From Bog-473 sp052148295 (GTDB lineage: Bacteria > Actinomycetota > Acidimicrobiia > Acidimicrobiales > RAAP-2): a stretch of 17,886 nucleotides of DNA. Shown here in pieces: positions 6,703 to 13,866 of this stretch. The stretch lies in the NCBI GenBank assembly GCA_052148295.1, contig JBKQIP010000252.1:1-17886 (forward strand), read 5' to 3'. The notes beneath the pieces were generated by a model. That model worked only from the letters and a program-made list of their open reading frames with translations, had not been told where the DNA came from and ran no database searches. How positions within the stretch are numbered: the stretch's first letter is position 1; the number at the start of each line of letters is the position of its first letter. The position numbers were made by a program, and so were the translations under genes.

Positions 6703-7338
6703 TCAGCGCCCACCGACCAGGGACCGTGCTTCCGCGGAGCCCACCACAACGTCATGCAGGTCGCCACCCACCTCGAGTCGGCTGGACTGCTCGATCCCGC
6801 CGATCCTCATGGGCTCGAAGCCCGCCGTCCGTATCAAGTGCTCGACCTGGCTGCGCCCACGGTCGTCCTCGGACGCATAGAACAGAACCGCGGGCTCGGG
6901 TGACCGACGGCTCGAGGACTCGAAGAGATCGGCCGACATGGTGCCGAAGGCAATGGCAAAGGGCGTTCCGGCGGGCAACCAGCTGGCGACGACCTCGCCC
7001 GACGACTGTCCTTCCGGCAGGAGTCGTACGATCTTGCCCTTTGCGTCGAGTCCGACTGGGTTGCTCGGAACGACAAGAGACGTCTCACTCAGCGCGTCGC
7101 CGATCTCGTCGATCACGTCCTTCAAGACGGAGAACCGGAGCGCAAGAACGACCGCATCGGCTCCCTGTAAGGCGGTTCGGTTGTCGACGGCAACCGAAGC
7201 CGCTTCCCCAATTGTCGCCGCTAGCTTCCGAGCTGACTCCGTGTCGGCGCTCGAGAGCTGCAGGCTCTCGCCACCCGAAGCAAGCTGGCGGGCGATCGCC
7301 GATCCGAGACCTCCGGTGCCGATGATTGCCGTCGTCAT
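6703..7338 (-). CDS. NADPH-dependent F420 reductase-like (Fno-type) NAD(P)-binding protein
   Basis: A 211-residue single-domain Rossmann protein of the F420-dependent NADP oxidoreductase type. The cofactor motif IIGTGGLGSAIA begins at residue 5. ADAVVLAL at 60-67 and SLVVPSNPVG at 87-96 match the strand-turn pattern of the family, and AFGTM at 130-134 occupies the place of the AFNT motif. Known members pass hydride between NADPH and coenzyme F420, but many homologues act on other substrates, so the reaction is not certain. The ATG at 7338 is chosen because AGAAGG lies 8 bases upstream and the motif follows at once; a longer frame to 7452 would overlap the preceding gene. It lies 28 bp after the tandem-VOC gene in the same direction. 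Confidence 0.78.
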   Translation of the reverse strand: MTTAIIGTGGLGSAIARQLASGGESLQLSSADTESARKLAATIGEAASVAVDNRTALQGADAVVLALRFSVLKDVIDEIGDALSETSLVVPSNPVGLDAKGKIVRLLPEGQSSGEVVASWLPAGTPFAIAFGTMSADLFESSSRRSPEPAVLFYASEDDRGRSQVEHLIRTAGFEPMRIGGIEQSSRLEVGGDLHDVVVGSAEARSLVGGR

Positions 7339-7366
7339 GACGGAGACCTTCTGCGCCTCGGAAGTC

Positions 7367-8245
7367 TCATTCGGATTTGCCTGATGCCCAGCGGTTGGGG
7401 AACCAATCGCCGTTCGGATCCGTCGTTTGTCCCACCTCGATGAGATGACCATCGGGATCGCGGATGTAGCAACGGATCTCGTACTGGTGGTGCTTGGGAG
7501 GGGTCAGGAACTGCCCGCCGCGCGCGCTCCATTCGGAGTACACCGCTTCGATGTCGGTGACCCGGATGTTGAGGAAGCTGCTGACCCGGTTGAGATCGTC
7601 GGGCGTCTCCAACGTGACCTCTGGCTTGTCGTCGGTCGGACCGCCGCCGGCGTTGATGATGACCCAGCTGTTCGACAGTTCGACATAGGTCAGCCCTCCA
7701 GGTCCTGAGAACGCGAGTCTCCCCCCGAGCACATCGGTGTAGAAGTGTCGGGAACGCTCGACGTCGTTCGACACGATGAAGTGGGCCAGCACGATCCCCT
7801 CCGCGGGCCAGTGATCGGGCACCCAGTCCCCCGACGGATCGGTCGTCTGGCCCACTTCGATCAGGTGACCGTCGGGATCACGGATGTAGCAACGGATTTC
7901 ATACTGGTGCTGCTTGGGCGAGGTGAGGAACTGCGCGCCCCGCACGCCCCATTCGGCATAAACCTTCGCCATGTCCTCGACCCGGATGTTGACGAAGCTG
8001 CTCACCCGATCCAGGTCGCTGGGCGTCTCCAACGTGACCTCTGGCTTGTCGTCGGTCGGACCTCCGCCGGCATTGATGACGATCCAACTGTTCGAGAGAG
8101 CGACGTTGATCGGCCCTGCGGGATTGGAAAAGGCGACTCGACCCCCGAGCACCTCGGTGTAGAAGCGCTGGGAGCGCTCGATGTCGTCCGACACGATGAA
8201 GTGGGTGAGCAGAACTTCTTCCTGGGCCGGCGGGACTCCGGACAT
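7367..8245 (-). CDS. Tandem-duplicated VOC (glyoxalase/bleomycin-resistance fold) protein
   Basis: A 292-residue protein made of two VOC domains, residues 11-140 and 151-280, in exact 140-residue register without gaps. By hand count 99 of 130 positions are identical (about 76%). Each copy has the candidate metal ligand His (H15, H155) at the start of strand 1 and a Glu (E130, E270) in DPDGHLIEVG at the end of strand 4. Both also share GGGPTDDKPEVTLETP and HQYEIRCYIRDPDG. VOC domains pair to form one metal site, so an internal duplication gives a self-contained dimer. Known VOC activities include glyoxalase, ring-cleaving dioxygenase and thiol transfer; none can be chosen here. GGAGG lies 6 bases before the ATG. 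Neighbours in the same direction lie 26 bp upstream and 28 bp downstream. Confidence 0.88.
   Translation of the reverse strand: MSGVPPAQEEVLLTHFIVSDDIERSQRFYTEVLGGRVAFSNPAGPINVALSNSWIVINAGGGPTDDKPEVTLETPSDLDRVSSFVNIRVEDMAKVYAEWGVRGAQFLTSPKQHQYEIRCYIRDPDGHLIEVGQTTDPSGDWVPDHWPAEGIVLAHFIVSNDVERSRHFYTDVLGGRLAFSGPGGLTYVELSNSWVIINAGGGPTDDKPEVTLETPDDLNRVSSFLNIRVTDIEAVYSEWSARGGQFLTPPKHHQYEIRCYIRDPDGHLIEVGQTTDPNGDWFPNRWASGKSE
7367..8245 (-). repeat. Internal 420-bp direct duplication in the tandem-VOC gene
   Basis: The two halves of the gene repeat with a period of exactly 420 bp. Nucleotide identity is also visibly high, for example the stretches around 7600-7650 and 8020-8070. This points to a fairly recent in-frame gene duplication and fusion. 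Confidence 0.75.
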
Positions 8246-8271
8246 GCGCTACCTCCGACGGTCTTCCACGG

Positions 8272-9645
8272 TCATGGCCGCGCCATCTGCGCCTGCATCG
8301 GCTGCAGAGGAGGCGGCATCTTCGCGATCTGCATGCGAAGAGTTTTGAAAGCCGAATCGAAGATGGTCGAGAAGCTCGGGAAAGGCTGGATGACGTCGCT
8401 CAAAACTTCCAGCGGTACGCGGGCTCGTATGGCGAGCGTCGCCTGTTGGAGCCACTCGCCGGCCTCTGGTCCGAGAGCGTACGCACCGGTTAACCGGATC
8501 CCGTCGCTGAGCAGGGTCAAGAATCCGTTCGACTGGGCGTACCGGTGGCTGTAGGTCGCGGTCTTGGACACGTCGGTCAAGAACGTTGTGCTGCTGTAGG
8601 CGGCTTCCGCAGCACCGACCGCGGCCGCCTGCGGATCTGTGTAGGTAACGCGCGGCACGGCCTCATAGTTCGCTGGGTGGCTCTCACCAGCGATGTTCGC
8701 CGCCACAACATCTCCCTCGTACTCGCCGACGTGCGTCAGGGGCCAGATACCGTTGACGTCACCTATCGCCCAGATCTTCTCGCCGGCCCGCAGATACTCG
8801 TCCACCCGAATTCCGTGCGGGTCCGCCTCGACGCCGACGGTCTCGAGTCCGATGCCTTCGACGCGAGGGTGGCGGCCGGTCGTCACCAGCAGTCGCTCAC
8901 CCCGCACCTCACTGCCGTCCGAGAGCCTCAAGACGTAGTCTTCCCCATCGCGCGAGGCCTCGGCGGCCTGGACGCCGAGGTGCAATTCGATCCCCTCCCG
9001 CCCCAACGCCTTGCTCAGAGCATCGCCAAGGGGTGCCGGCTCTCTCGGGATCAGCCGCTCGGCGCCTTCGACCAGGATGGCCTGCCCACCGAGCCGCTGC
9101 ACCACCTGTGCGATCTCGACACCGGCAGAGCCCCCGCCGAGTACAACGAGGCGGCGGGGGATTGTCTTCATGGCGGTCGCTTCCCGCGTCCCCCAGACGC
9201 CGTCGAGGGCGTCGAGCCCGTGAATCGGCGGGACGAAAGGAGCCGCGCCCGTCGCCAGGACGACATGCTCCGCAGTGTGACGAATGCCGTCCACTTCGAC
9301 CACGCCCGGCCCGGCAAGCTGCCCCTTGCCCCGGATCAATTCGATGCCGCGATCCGCCAGCCATTTCTCTTGTCCGGCATCGGAGTAGTCGGACACCATG
9401 TAGTCCCGCCAGTCGAGTGCCGCCTGCACGTTCACCTCGGCGCTGGCGTCGACGTCGCGGGCGCCTTGGACCGCCTCCCCGGGGCGCAGAAGAGACTTGG
9501 ACGGAATACATGCCCAGTACGAGCACTCGCCGCCGACCAGCTCCCGCTCGACGACCGCGACCCGAAAGCCCCGCGCCGCGATGGCTCCGGCGCAGTGCTC
9601 GCCGGGCGCGCCGCCGCCGAGGACGATCACGTCGAAATCGCTCAT
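8272..9645 (-). CDS. Pyridine nucleotide-disulfide oxidoreductase-like flavoprotein without the His/Glu dyad
   Basis: A 457-residue relative of dihydrolipoamide dehydrogenase and mercuric reductase. FAD motif LGGGAPG at 9-15; redox-active disulfide C41 and C46 in GGECSYWACIPSK; NAD(P) motif GGGSAG at 170-175; second FAD motif IWAIGDVNG at 291-299; dimerisation domain from about 330. In the C-terminal domain the catalytic His-Pro-x-x-x-Glu element is replaced by F422-P423-S-F-S-T427, so the proton-relay dyad of disulfide reductases is absent. A true dihydrolipoamide or glutathione reductase is therefore unlikely; other electron acceptors are possible. The ATG at 9645 overlaps the preceding VOC stop as ATGA, implying coupled translation. 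A frame extending to 9705 is rejected because of this overlap and the family start. Confidence 0.88.
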   Translation of the reverse strand: MSDFDVIVLGGGAPGEHCAGAIAARGFRVAVVERELVGGECSYWACIPSKSLLRPGEAVQGARDVDASAEVNVQAALDWRDYMVSDYSDAGQEKWLADRGIELIRGKGQLAGPGVVEVDGIRHTAEHVVLATGAAPFVPPIHGLDALDGVWGTREATAMKTIPRRLVVLGGGSAGVEIAQVVQRLGGQAILVEGAERLIPREPAPLGDALSKALGREGIELHLGVQAAEASRDGEDYVLRLSDGSEVRGERLLVTTGRHPRVEGIGLETVGVEADPHGIRVDEYLRAGEKIWAIGDVNGIWPLTHVGEYEGDVVAANIAGESHPANYEAVPRVTYTDPQAAAVGAAEAAYSSTTFLTDVSKTATYSHRYAQSNGFLTLLSDGIRLTGAYALGPEAGEWLQQATLAIRARVPLEVLSDVIQPFPSFSTIFDSAFKTLRMQIAKMPPPLQPMQAQMARP

Positions 9646-10322
9646 GTCGGAAGCTCTTGACCGCTCTGTTCGGCCGTCATGTACTCGGCGTACCAGTCGG
9701 GCCAATTCGGGTCGGCCTTGCCGATCCGCTTCTCGTGCTCGCCGTGGGCACTCGCGGCGCGGCGCAATGCTTCCGCCAGGTCGCCCGCAGAGGTGAACGT
9801 GGTGACGGTTGGGTCGAGCCGGCCGGGAAGGCGATTGGTTATCTCTTGGAGCAGCCAGTTGTTCCCGTCCGGGTCCTCGAAGGTGGCAAAAAAGCTGTAG
9901 CTCGTGTGATCCGGGTCCGGCCCGTCGACGCGATCAGCCACCCCCTCGGGGTCCAGCTGCGCCCCAGGCGCTCCTGGATGGAACACCTCGCTGACCTTGG
10001 CTCCGCGCCTGACGAGTTCGTCGCGACCGGCCCTGATGTCGGACACGATCAGATACAAACCATGGGCCGATCCCGGTGGCGCACCCGTGATGTGGGTTCC
10101 GAATTGCACCGAACACTGCGATCCCGGCGGAGTGAATTGCACCACCCTGAACCCGTTGTCGAACGAGAAGTCGGCGTCGAGCCTCCATCCGAGGCCGGCG
10201 TAGAACGCCTTGGAGCGATCGGCGTCGGCGACCGGGATGACCACCACCTCGAGCTTCAGGTCGGCCGGTTCGCTGCTCTCTGACACGCCGGCTGCGCCAC
10301 TCTGACTATCGACGGTGCTCAT
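9642..10322 (-). CDS. VOC-family protein with C-terminal HGEHEKR...WPDWYAEYM segment
   Basis: A 226-residue protein. A VOC (glyoxalase-like) domain spans about 23-163, from LEVVVIPVADADRSKAFY to FATFEDPDGNNWLLQEI, the last motif holding the usual terminal Glu (E160). The segment at 177-226, with AHGEHEKR and NWPDWYAEYM, is a short tail that I recall on several actinobacterial VOC and other small proteins; its role is unknown. The ATG at 10322 is chosen because AAGGAGA (10328-10334) lies 5 bases upstream. Its TGA overlaps the ATG of the flavoprotein gene as ATGA, so the two are made together and may act together. No metal-site assignment is made for the first half. Confidence 0.85.
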   Translation of the reverse strand: MSTVDSQSGAAGVSESSEPADLKLEVVVIPVADADRSKAFYAGLGWRLDADFSFDNGFRVVQFTPPGSQCSVQFGTHITGAPPGSAHGLYLIVSDIRAGRDELVRRGAKVSEVFHPGAPGAQLDPEGVADRVDGPDPDHTSYSFFATFEDPDGNNWLLQEITNRLPGRLDPTVTTFTSAGDLAEALRRAASAHGEHEKRIGKADPNWPDWYAEYMTAEQSGQELPT

Positions 10323-10362
10323 CCGGCTCTCCTTTTGAGTGGTCGAAGAAGAATTGTCGCAC

Positions 10363-10378
10363 CAAGGCGAACGCCTTG
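10363..10378. promoter_or_regulatory. Candidate operator palindrome upstream of the VOC gene
   Basis: CAAGGCG-AA-CGCCTTG is a 16-bp palindrome centred about 48 bp upstream of the VOC start at 10322, within the 219-bp gap that follows the cysteine-free peroxiredoxin-like gene. Its position suits a repressor site for an internal promoter of the leftward run. No regulator gene is in the window, and no clear -35/-10 pair was seen. Confidence 0.3.
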
Positions 10379-10541
10379 CCACCTGAAACATCGGATGCAC
10401 TCGGCGTTCGACGTCGTTCCAGCGTACGGGTGTCGCGTGGCCAGGCACGGGTGCACGTCTCAACCTTGTGTCCGCCCCGCGAGCGTCCGGTCTTGCCATG
10501 GTCGAAACCCCGAGCGGAGGACGGTCGCCCGAACCCCAGGG

Positions 10542-11156
10542 TCAGCGCTTGATCCCGATGCTCTTGCCTTCGGTATACCGAATCGGCTCCTCCAACGTGT
10601 CGACGAGGAATCGATCCCGGTCTCCTCGTTCCCACGCCTCCCTCAACCCCGGAGCCGCCAAGTCGAAGTCGGGCCGAATTTTCTCGAACACGCCTCTCAG
10701 ATCCACGTGGAGCTCTGCCATCGTGGGCCGGCCCCAGTACCAGTAGCCGTTGTAGATCTTGAAGATCTTGAGTCCGGGCTCGAGAACGAACGTGTGCGGG
10801 ATCATCGGATCGTGCGGCTCATCGGTGAACTCCTTGATGTCCAGATCCTTCTGGACTACCCGATCGGGGTCCGACAGGAACGGCCACGTGGCGCCCAGAG
10901 CGTCCCGAAACTCGTTTATGTTCAGCTGATTGTCGGTCGAGATGAGCGCCAGTCGTGTGTACGCATTTCGGAACTCGGGATACACGTCGACCAACTGCCC
11001 GACGAACTGATGCTCTTTGGGATCAAAGCCGCCCCGGGAGAGATGGAGCACCATCGGGTTGCCCCCCTGGAGCTCTGAAAGGGACCGCTGCCGGCCCGAA
11101 TGATCGGCGAGTTCGTAGTCGGGAAATGTCTCGCCTTCACGGATGTCGCTGCGCAT
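10542..11156 (-). CDS. Peroxiredoxin-like (redoxin/thioredoxin-fold) protein, cysteine-free
   Basis: A 204-residue protein aligning without gaps over most of its length to the peroxiredoxin-like protein encoded at 13867-14469: shared MRSD, FPDY, LSELQG, RGxxxPKEHQ, ISTD, WPFLSDPDR, QKDLDI, HDPMIPHT, IYNGYW-WGRP and IRPD-DL. At residue 45, where that paralogue has the presumed peroxidatic cysteine (RGNYCPKEHQ), this protein has aspartate (RGGFDPKEHQ). There is no cysteine anywhere in the chain, so thiol peroxidase chemistry is impossible. A structural, chaperone, regulatory or heterodimer role is conceivable. It follows the GH15 gene by 58 bp in the same direction. No strong Shine-Dalgarno sequence is seen before its ATG. 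Confidence 0.85.
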   Translation of the reverse strand: MRSDIREGETFPDYELADHSGRQRSLSELQGGNPMVLHLSRGGFDPKEHQFVGQLVDVYPEFRNAYTRLALISTDNQLNINEFRDALGATWPFLSDPDRVVQKDLDIKEFTDEPHDPMIPHTFVLEPGLKIFKIYNGYWYWGRPTMAELHVDLRGVFEKIRPDFDLAAPGLREAWERGDRDRFLVDTLEEPIRYTEGKSIGIKR

Positions 11157-11214
11157 GTGGCCTCCGAACGTGAAACGGTCTGCTCCAAAGATGCCACGCG
11201 AGCCCAGCAGTTGT

Positions 11215-13104
11215 TCAGGTCGGTTGCGTCCGTCTCTCGCTCTCAGAAATTGCCCACGCCGCGTTGACGAGCCCGATGTGGCTGAACGCCTGCGGGAAGT
11301 TGCCGAGGAGCTCGCCGCTCACTGGATCGACCTCCTCCGCCAGCAGGCCGACGTCATTGACGAAAGCGGCCGCCCGCTCGAACACGGCCCGGGCCCGAGC
11401 GGGCTGGCCGGCGAGGGCCAGGGCTTGGGCCAGCCAGAACGTGCACAAAAGGAAGGTGCCTTCCTCACCCTCGAGGCCGTCGCGGGACCGATAGCGGTAC
11501 ACCAATCCCCGCTCGTCGGTGAGCCGGGCTTCCGTGGCGTCGATCGTGGCCAGCACCCTGGGATCGTCGGCGGGGAGAAATCCCACCAGAGGCACCATGA
11601 GGTTGGAGGCGTCCAGCTCGTCCGAGCCGAAGGACTGGGTGAAGGCCTGGGCCCGGTCGCTCCAGCCCTTCATCAGAATCGCCTCACGGATCTCGTCCCG
11701 CGTCTGCGTCCATGACGCAACACGAGAGGCGGCGTTGAGACGGTCGGCCAGGACCACCGCTCGATCGAGGGCCACCCAGCACATCAGCTTGGAGTACAAG
11801 AAATCACGCGGCTCCCCCCGGATCTCCCAGATTCCCTGATCCTTCTCTTGCCATCGGCGTGCGGCGGTGTCGGCCAGCTGTACGAGGAACTCTCGCGTGG
11901 CGGGGGCAAGGTCAGTAGGCGCATCCCACTTGCCCGAATCGGATAGAGGCCCGACCCGGTGGGTGCTATCGAACAGATGGTCAGACATGCGGTACACCGA
12001 GCTGAGCAATTCGCCGTAGACGTCGAGCTGGCGCTGTTTCCACGCGGCGTTGCCGATCCGAACCGGCGCCGAGTCCCGCCAGCCCTCCAGGTGCGGCAAC
12101 TCCCGCTCGCTGAGGTCCCGCTCACCACCGATGCCGAACATGATTTGCAAGTCGCCCCCCTGCTCGACCGAACCGGCCGCGGACGATGAGACGTAGTCGA
12201 AGAACTCGTTGGCTTCGTCCGGACATGCCGCCACCCAAAGGGCCTGGATCGTGAAGGATGCGTCCCGGACCCACGCATAGCGGTAGTCCCAGTTCCGATT
12301 GCCACCCACCGTTTCGGGCAACGACGTGGTCGCCGCGGCACAGATAGCTCCTGTGGGCGCGTAGGAGAGTGACTGGAGAACGCGCCCGCTGTGGTGCACC
12401 AGGTCTCGCCAGGGACCCACGTAGGCCTGGTGGAGCTCCGACCACGACTCCCAAGCCGCCACTGTGTCTTCGAGCCGGGCGCGTATTTCCGACTGCCTCC
12501 AGACCCGGGCTGAGTCGCCCTCGGCCTCGTTCCCGCGATGCAGGGCGAAGCCCATGCTTTCGCCTTGGGCAAGCTGGAACCGCCCTGAAGCCATGGCGCG
12601 ATCGTGGTCAAGCGTCAGGGCCGCGGATGTTGACAACACCTGCGCGTCACCATTCCCCGCTACACCCACTCCACCGTCGATCGAGTGGAGCGAGGGACGA
12701 TCCAACCCGTATTCGGGGCGGGGAGCGAACTCCAAGGACAAGTCAACTTGTCCCTCGGTGCACGTGGCGCGCCGCAGCAACACGTGAGGTGCCCCTTTGC
12801 CGAGTTCGTGACCTCGATTGCCGGCCCCCATGGCAAGCGCGTCGGTGATCGTCACTGCACCCGTCCGCGTGCGGAGCGTGGTCTCCAACACCATGGTGCG
12901 GTCCAGGTAGCGCCTGGTTACTTCCGTCGAGTTGGTGGCCCCGAAGGACCAGTGCCCGGCGCTCTCGCCAAGGAGCCGACCGAAGGTTGAGGGGCTGTCG
13001 AACCGTGGGAAGCAGAGCCAGTCGATCGATCCACTTCGGCTGACCAGCGCGGCGCTGTGTCTGTCCGATAGGAGCGCATAGTCCGCTATGGGGGTCGTGG
13101 TCAC
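11215..13104 (-). CDS. Glycoside hydrolase family 15 (glucoamylase/trehalase-like)
   Basis: A 629-residue GH15 protein. The N-terminal beta-sandwich carries IADYALLSDRHSAALVSRSGSIDWLCFPRFDSPSTFGRLL (split motif, residues 6-45). The (alpha/alpha)6 barrel has GGNRNWDYRYAWVRDASFT at 267-284, LEGWRDSAPVRIGNAA at 339-354, IWEIRG at 425-430 with the likely general acid E427, and LLAEEVDP at 587-594 with the likely base, followed by GNFPQAFSHIGLVNAAW. The family hydrolyses terminal alpha-glucosidic bonds; actinobacterial members of this form are often trehalases, but glucoamylase is equally open. No signal peptide is seen, so it is cytoplasmic. The GTG at 13104 is chosen for its AAGGAG site 5 bases away. 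It is the first gene of the leftward run. Confidence 0.92.
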   Translation of the reverse strand: MTTTPIADYALLSDRHSAALVSRSGSIDWLCFPRFDSPSTFGRLLGESAGHWSFGATNSTEVTRRYLDRTMVLETTLRTRTGAVTITDALAMGAGNRGHELGKGAPHVLLRRATCTEGQVDLSLEFAPRPEYGLDRPSLHSIDGGVGVAGNGDAQVLSTSAALTLDHDRAMASGRFQLAQGESMGFALHRGNEAEGDSARVWRQSEIRARLEDTVAAWESWSELHQAYVGPWRDLVHHSGRVLQSLSYAPTGAICAAATTSLPETVGGNRNWDYRYAWVRDASFTIQALWVAACPDEANEFFDYVSSSAAGSVEQGGDLQIMFGIGGERDLSERELPHLEGWRDSAPVRIGNAAWKQRQLDVYGELLSSVYRMSDHLFDSTHRVGPLSDSGKWDAPTDLAPATREFLVQLADTAARRWQEKDQGIWEIRGEPRDFLYSKLMCWVALDRAVVLADRLNAASRVASWTQTRDEIREAILMKGWSDRAQAFTQSFGSDELDASNLMVPLVGFLPADDPRVLATIDATEARLTDERGLVYRYRSRDGLEGEEGTFLLCTFWLAQALALAGQPARARAVFERAAAFVNDVGLLAEEVDPVSGELLGNFPQAFSHIGLVNAAWAISESERRTQPT

Positions 13105-13109
13105 CTGAA

Positions 13110-13115
13110 CTCCTT
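13110..13115 (-). promoter_or_regulatory. Ribosome binding site AAGGAG deciding a GTG start
   Basis: AAGGAG on the minus strand lies 5 bases ahead of GTG at 13104-13102. It favours this start over the ATG at 13173, which would add 23 residues before the conserved IADYALLSD motif. Confidence 0.7.
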
Positions 13116-13251
13116 CGCCCGCGGATGCGCAAGATCCGATCGTGGCGCAGCCGATGAACATCGGATCTGCCACTACGTCCCTAGGTGGGCTATCGGTCTG
13201 GCGTCTTCGGCGAACCTAACTCAAACGACGTCGACGGGGAGCGGGGTGGGC

Positions 13252-13277
13252 CGGCGAATGCCGAACCGAATTCGCCG
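13252..13277. promoter_or_regulatory. Inverted repeat in the divergent GH15/cupin promoter region
   Basis: CGGCGAAT (13252-13259) and ATTCGCCG (13270-13277) are exact 8-bp inverted arms separated by 10 bp. They sit between the leftward GH15 gene (start 13104) and the rightward cupin gene (start 13362). A TACAGT (13281-13286) beside it could be a -10 for the rightward genes, but no -35 matches. An operator serving both directions is the simplest reading, as inference. Confidence 0.35.
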
Positions 13278-13361
13278 CGCTACAGTCAGTCGGACATCAC
13301 CGCTGAAGAGTGAGCCGTCTCCACGGGCGACTCACCAGGGGAGTTGGGAGGTCGACCAACG

Positions 13362-13781
13362 ATGGTGATCCACCAACCAAACCAAGCCACGTACAGGTCG
13401 ATTCTGCCCGAGGAAATCGATTGGAAGCCGTTTCCGGCGTTTCCGCCGTCGGCGCGACTGGCGATCGTCGTCGGCGATCCATCGGAACCGGAGCCTTACG
13501 TCATTCGGGTCAAGGTCCCATCGAATATCAAGCTGATGCCACATCGGCACCCCGAGGACCGCGTCTATACCGTGATTTCCGGCGTCTTCTACATCGGCCT
13601 GGGGAGCGAGTTCGATGAAGAAGGACTACTTGCCTATCCACCCGGAGCGGTCGTAGTACTACCCGGCGGTACCCCGCATTTTCACTGGGCGAAATCTGGA
13701 ACCTACGTCACCCAAGTGTCGGCCGTCGGACCGCTGGGACTCGAATACATCGACCCGATGGACGATCCACGCCGCGAGTGA
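13362..13781 (+). CDS. Single-domain cupin protein
   Basis: A 139-residue small beta-barrel. Cupin motif 1 is HRHPEDRVYTVISGVFYIGLG (split here: H61, H63 and E65 are the candidate metal ligands), and motif 2 is PGGTPHFHW with H106 and H108. These histidines suggest a metal-binding cupin. Similar small cupins serve as dioxygenases, isomerases, or sensory domains; none can be selected. GGGAGG (13346-13351) lies 10 bases upstream of the ATG at 13362; an upstream TTG at 13344 overlaps that ribosome site and is rejected. First gene of the rightward cluster, 85 bp ahead of the cysteine-containing peroxiredoxin-like gene. Confidence 0.82.
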   Translation: MVIHQPNQATYRSILPEEIDWKPFPAFPPSARLAIVVGDPSEPEPYVIRVKVPSNIKLMPHRHPEDRVYTVISGVFYIGLGSEFDEEGLLAYPPGAVVVLPGGTPHFHWAKSGTYVTQVSAVGPLGLEYIDPMDDPRRE

Positions 13782-13866
13782 GCATGCCACTCCGCCTTGA
13801 GGCCATGCGTGCGCGAGGACGCGAGGCGAAGCGTGCAACCCTTCAACAGCGAAGGAGGCTGGAACG

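Noticed and set aside
8545..10283. Rightward open frames of 371 and 416 codons opposite the flavoprotein and VOC genes
   Set aside because: Arg/Pro/His-rich translations without any family motif are usual antisense frames in high-GC DNA; the minus-strand products have clear catalytic and nucleotide motifs.
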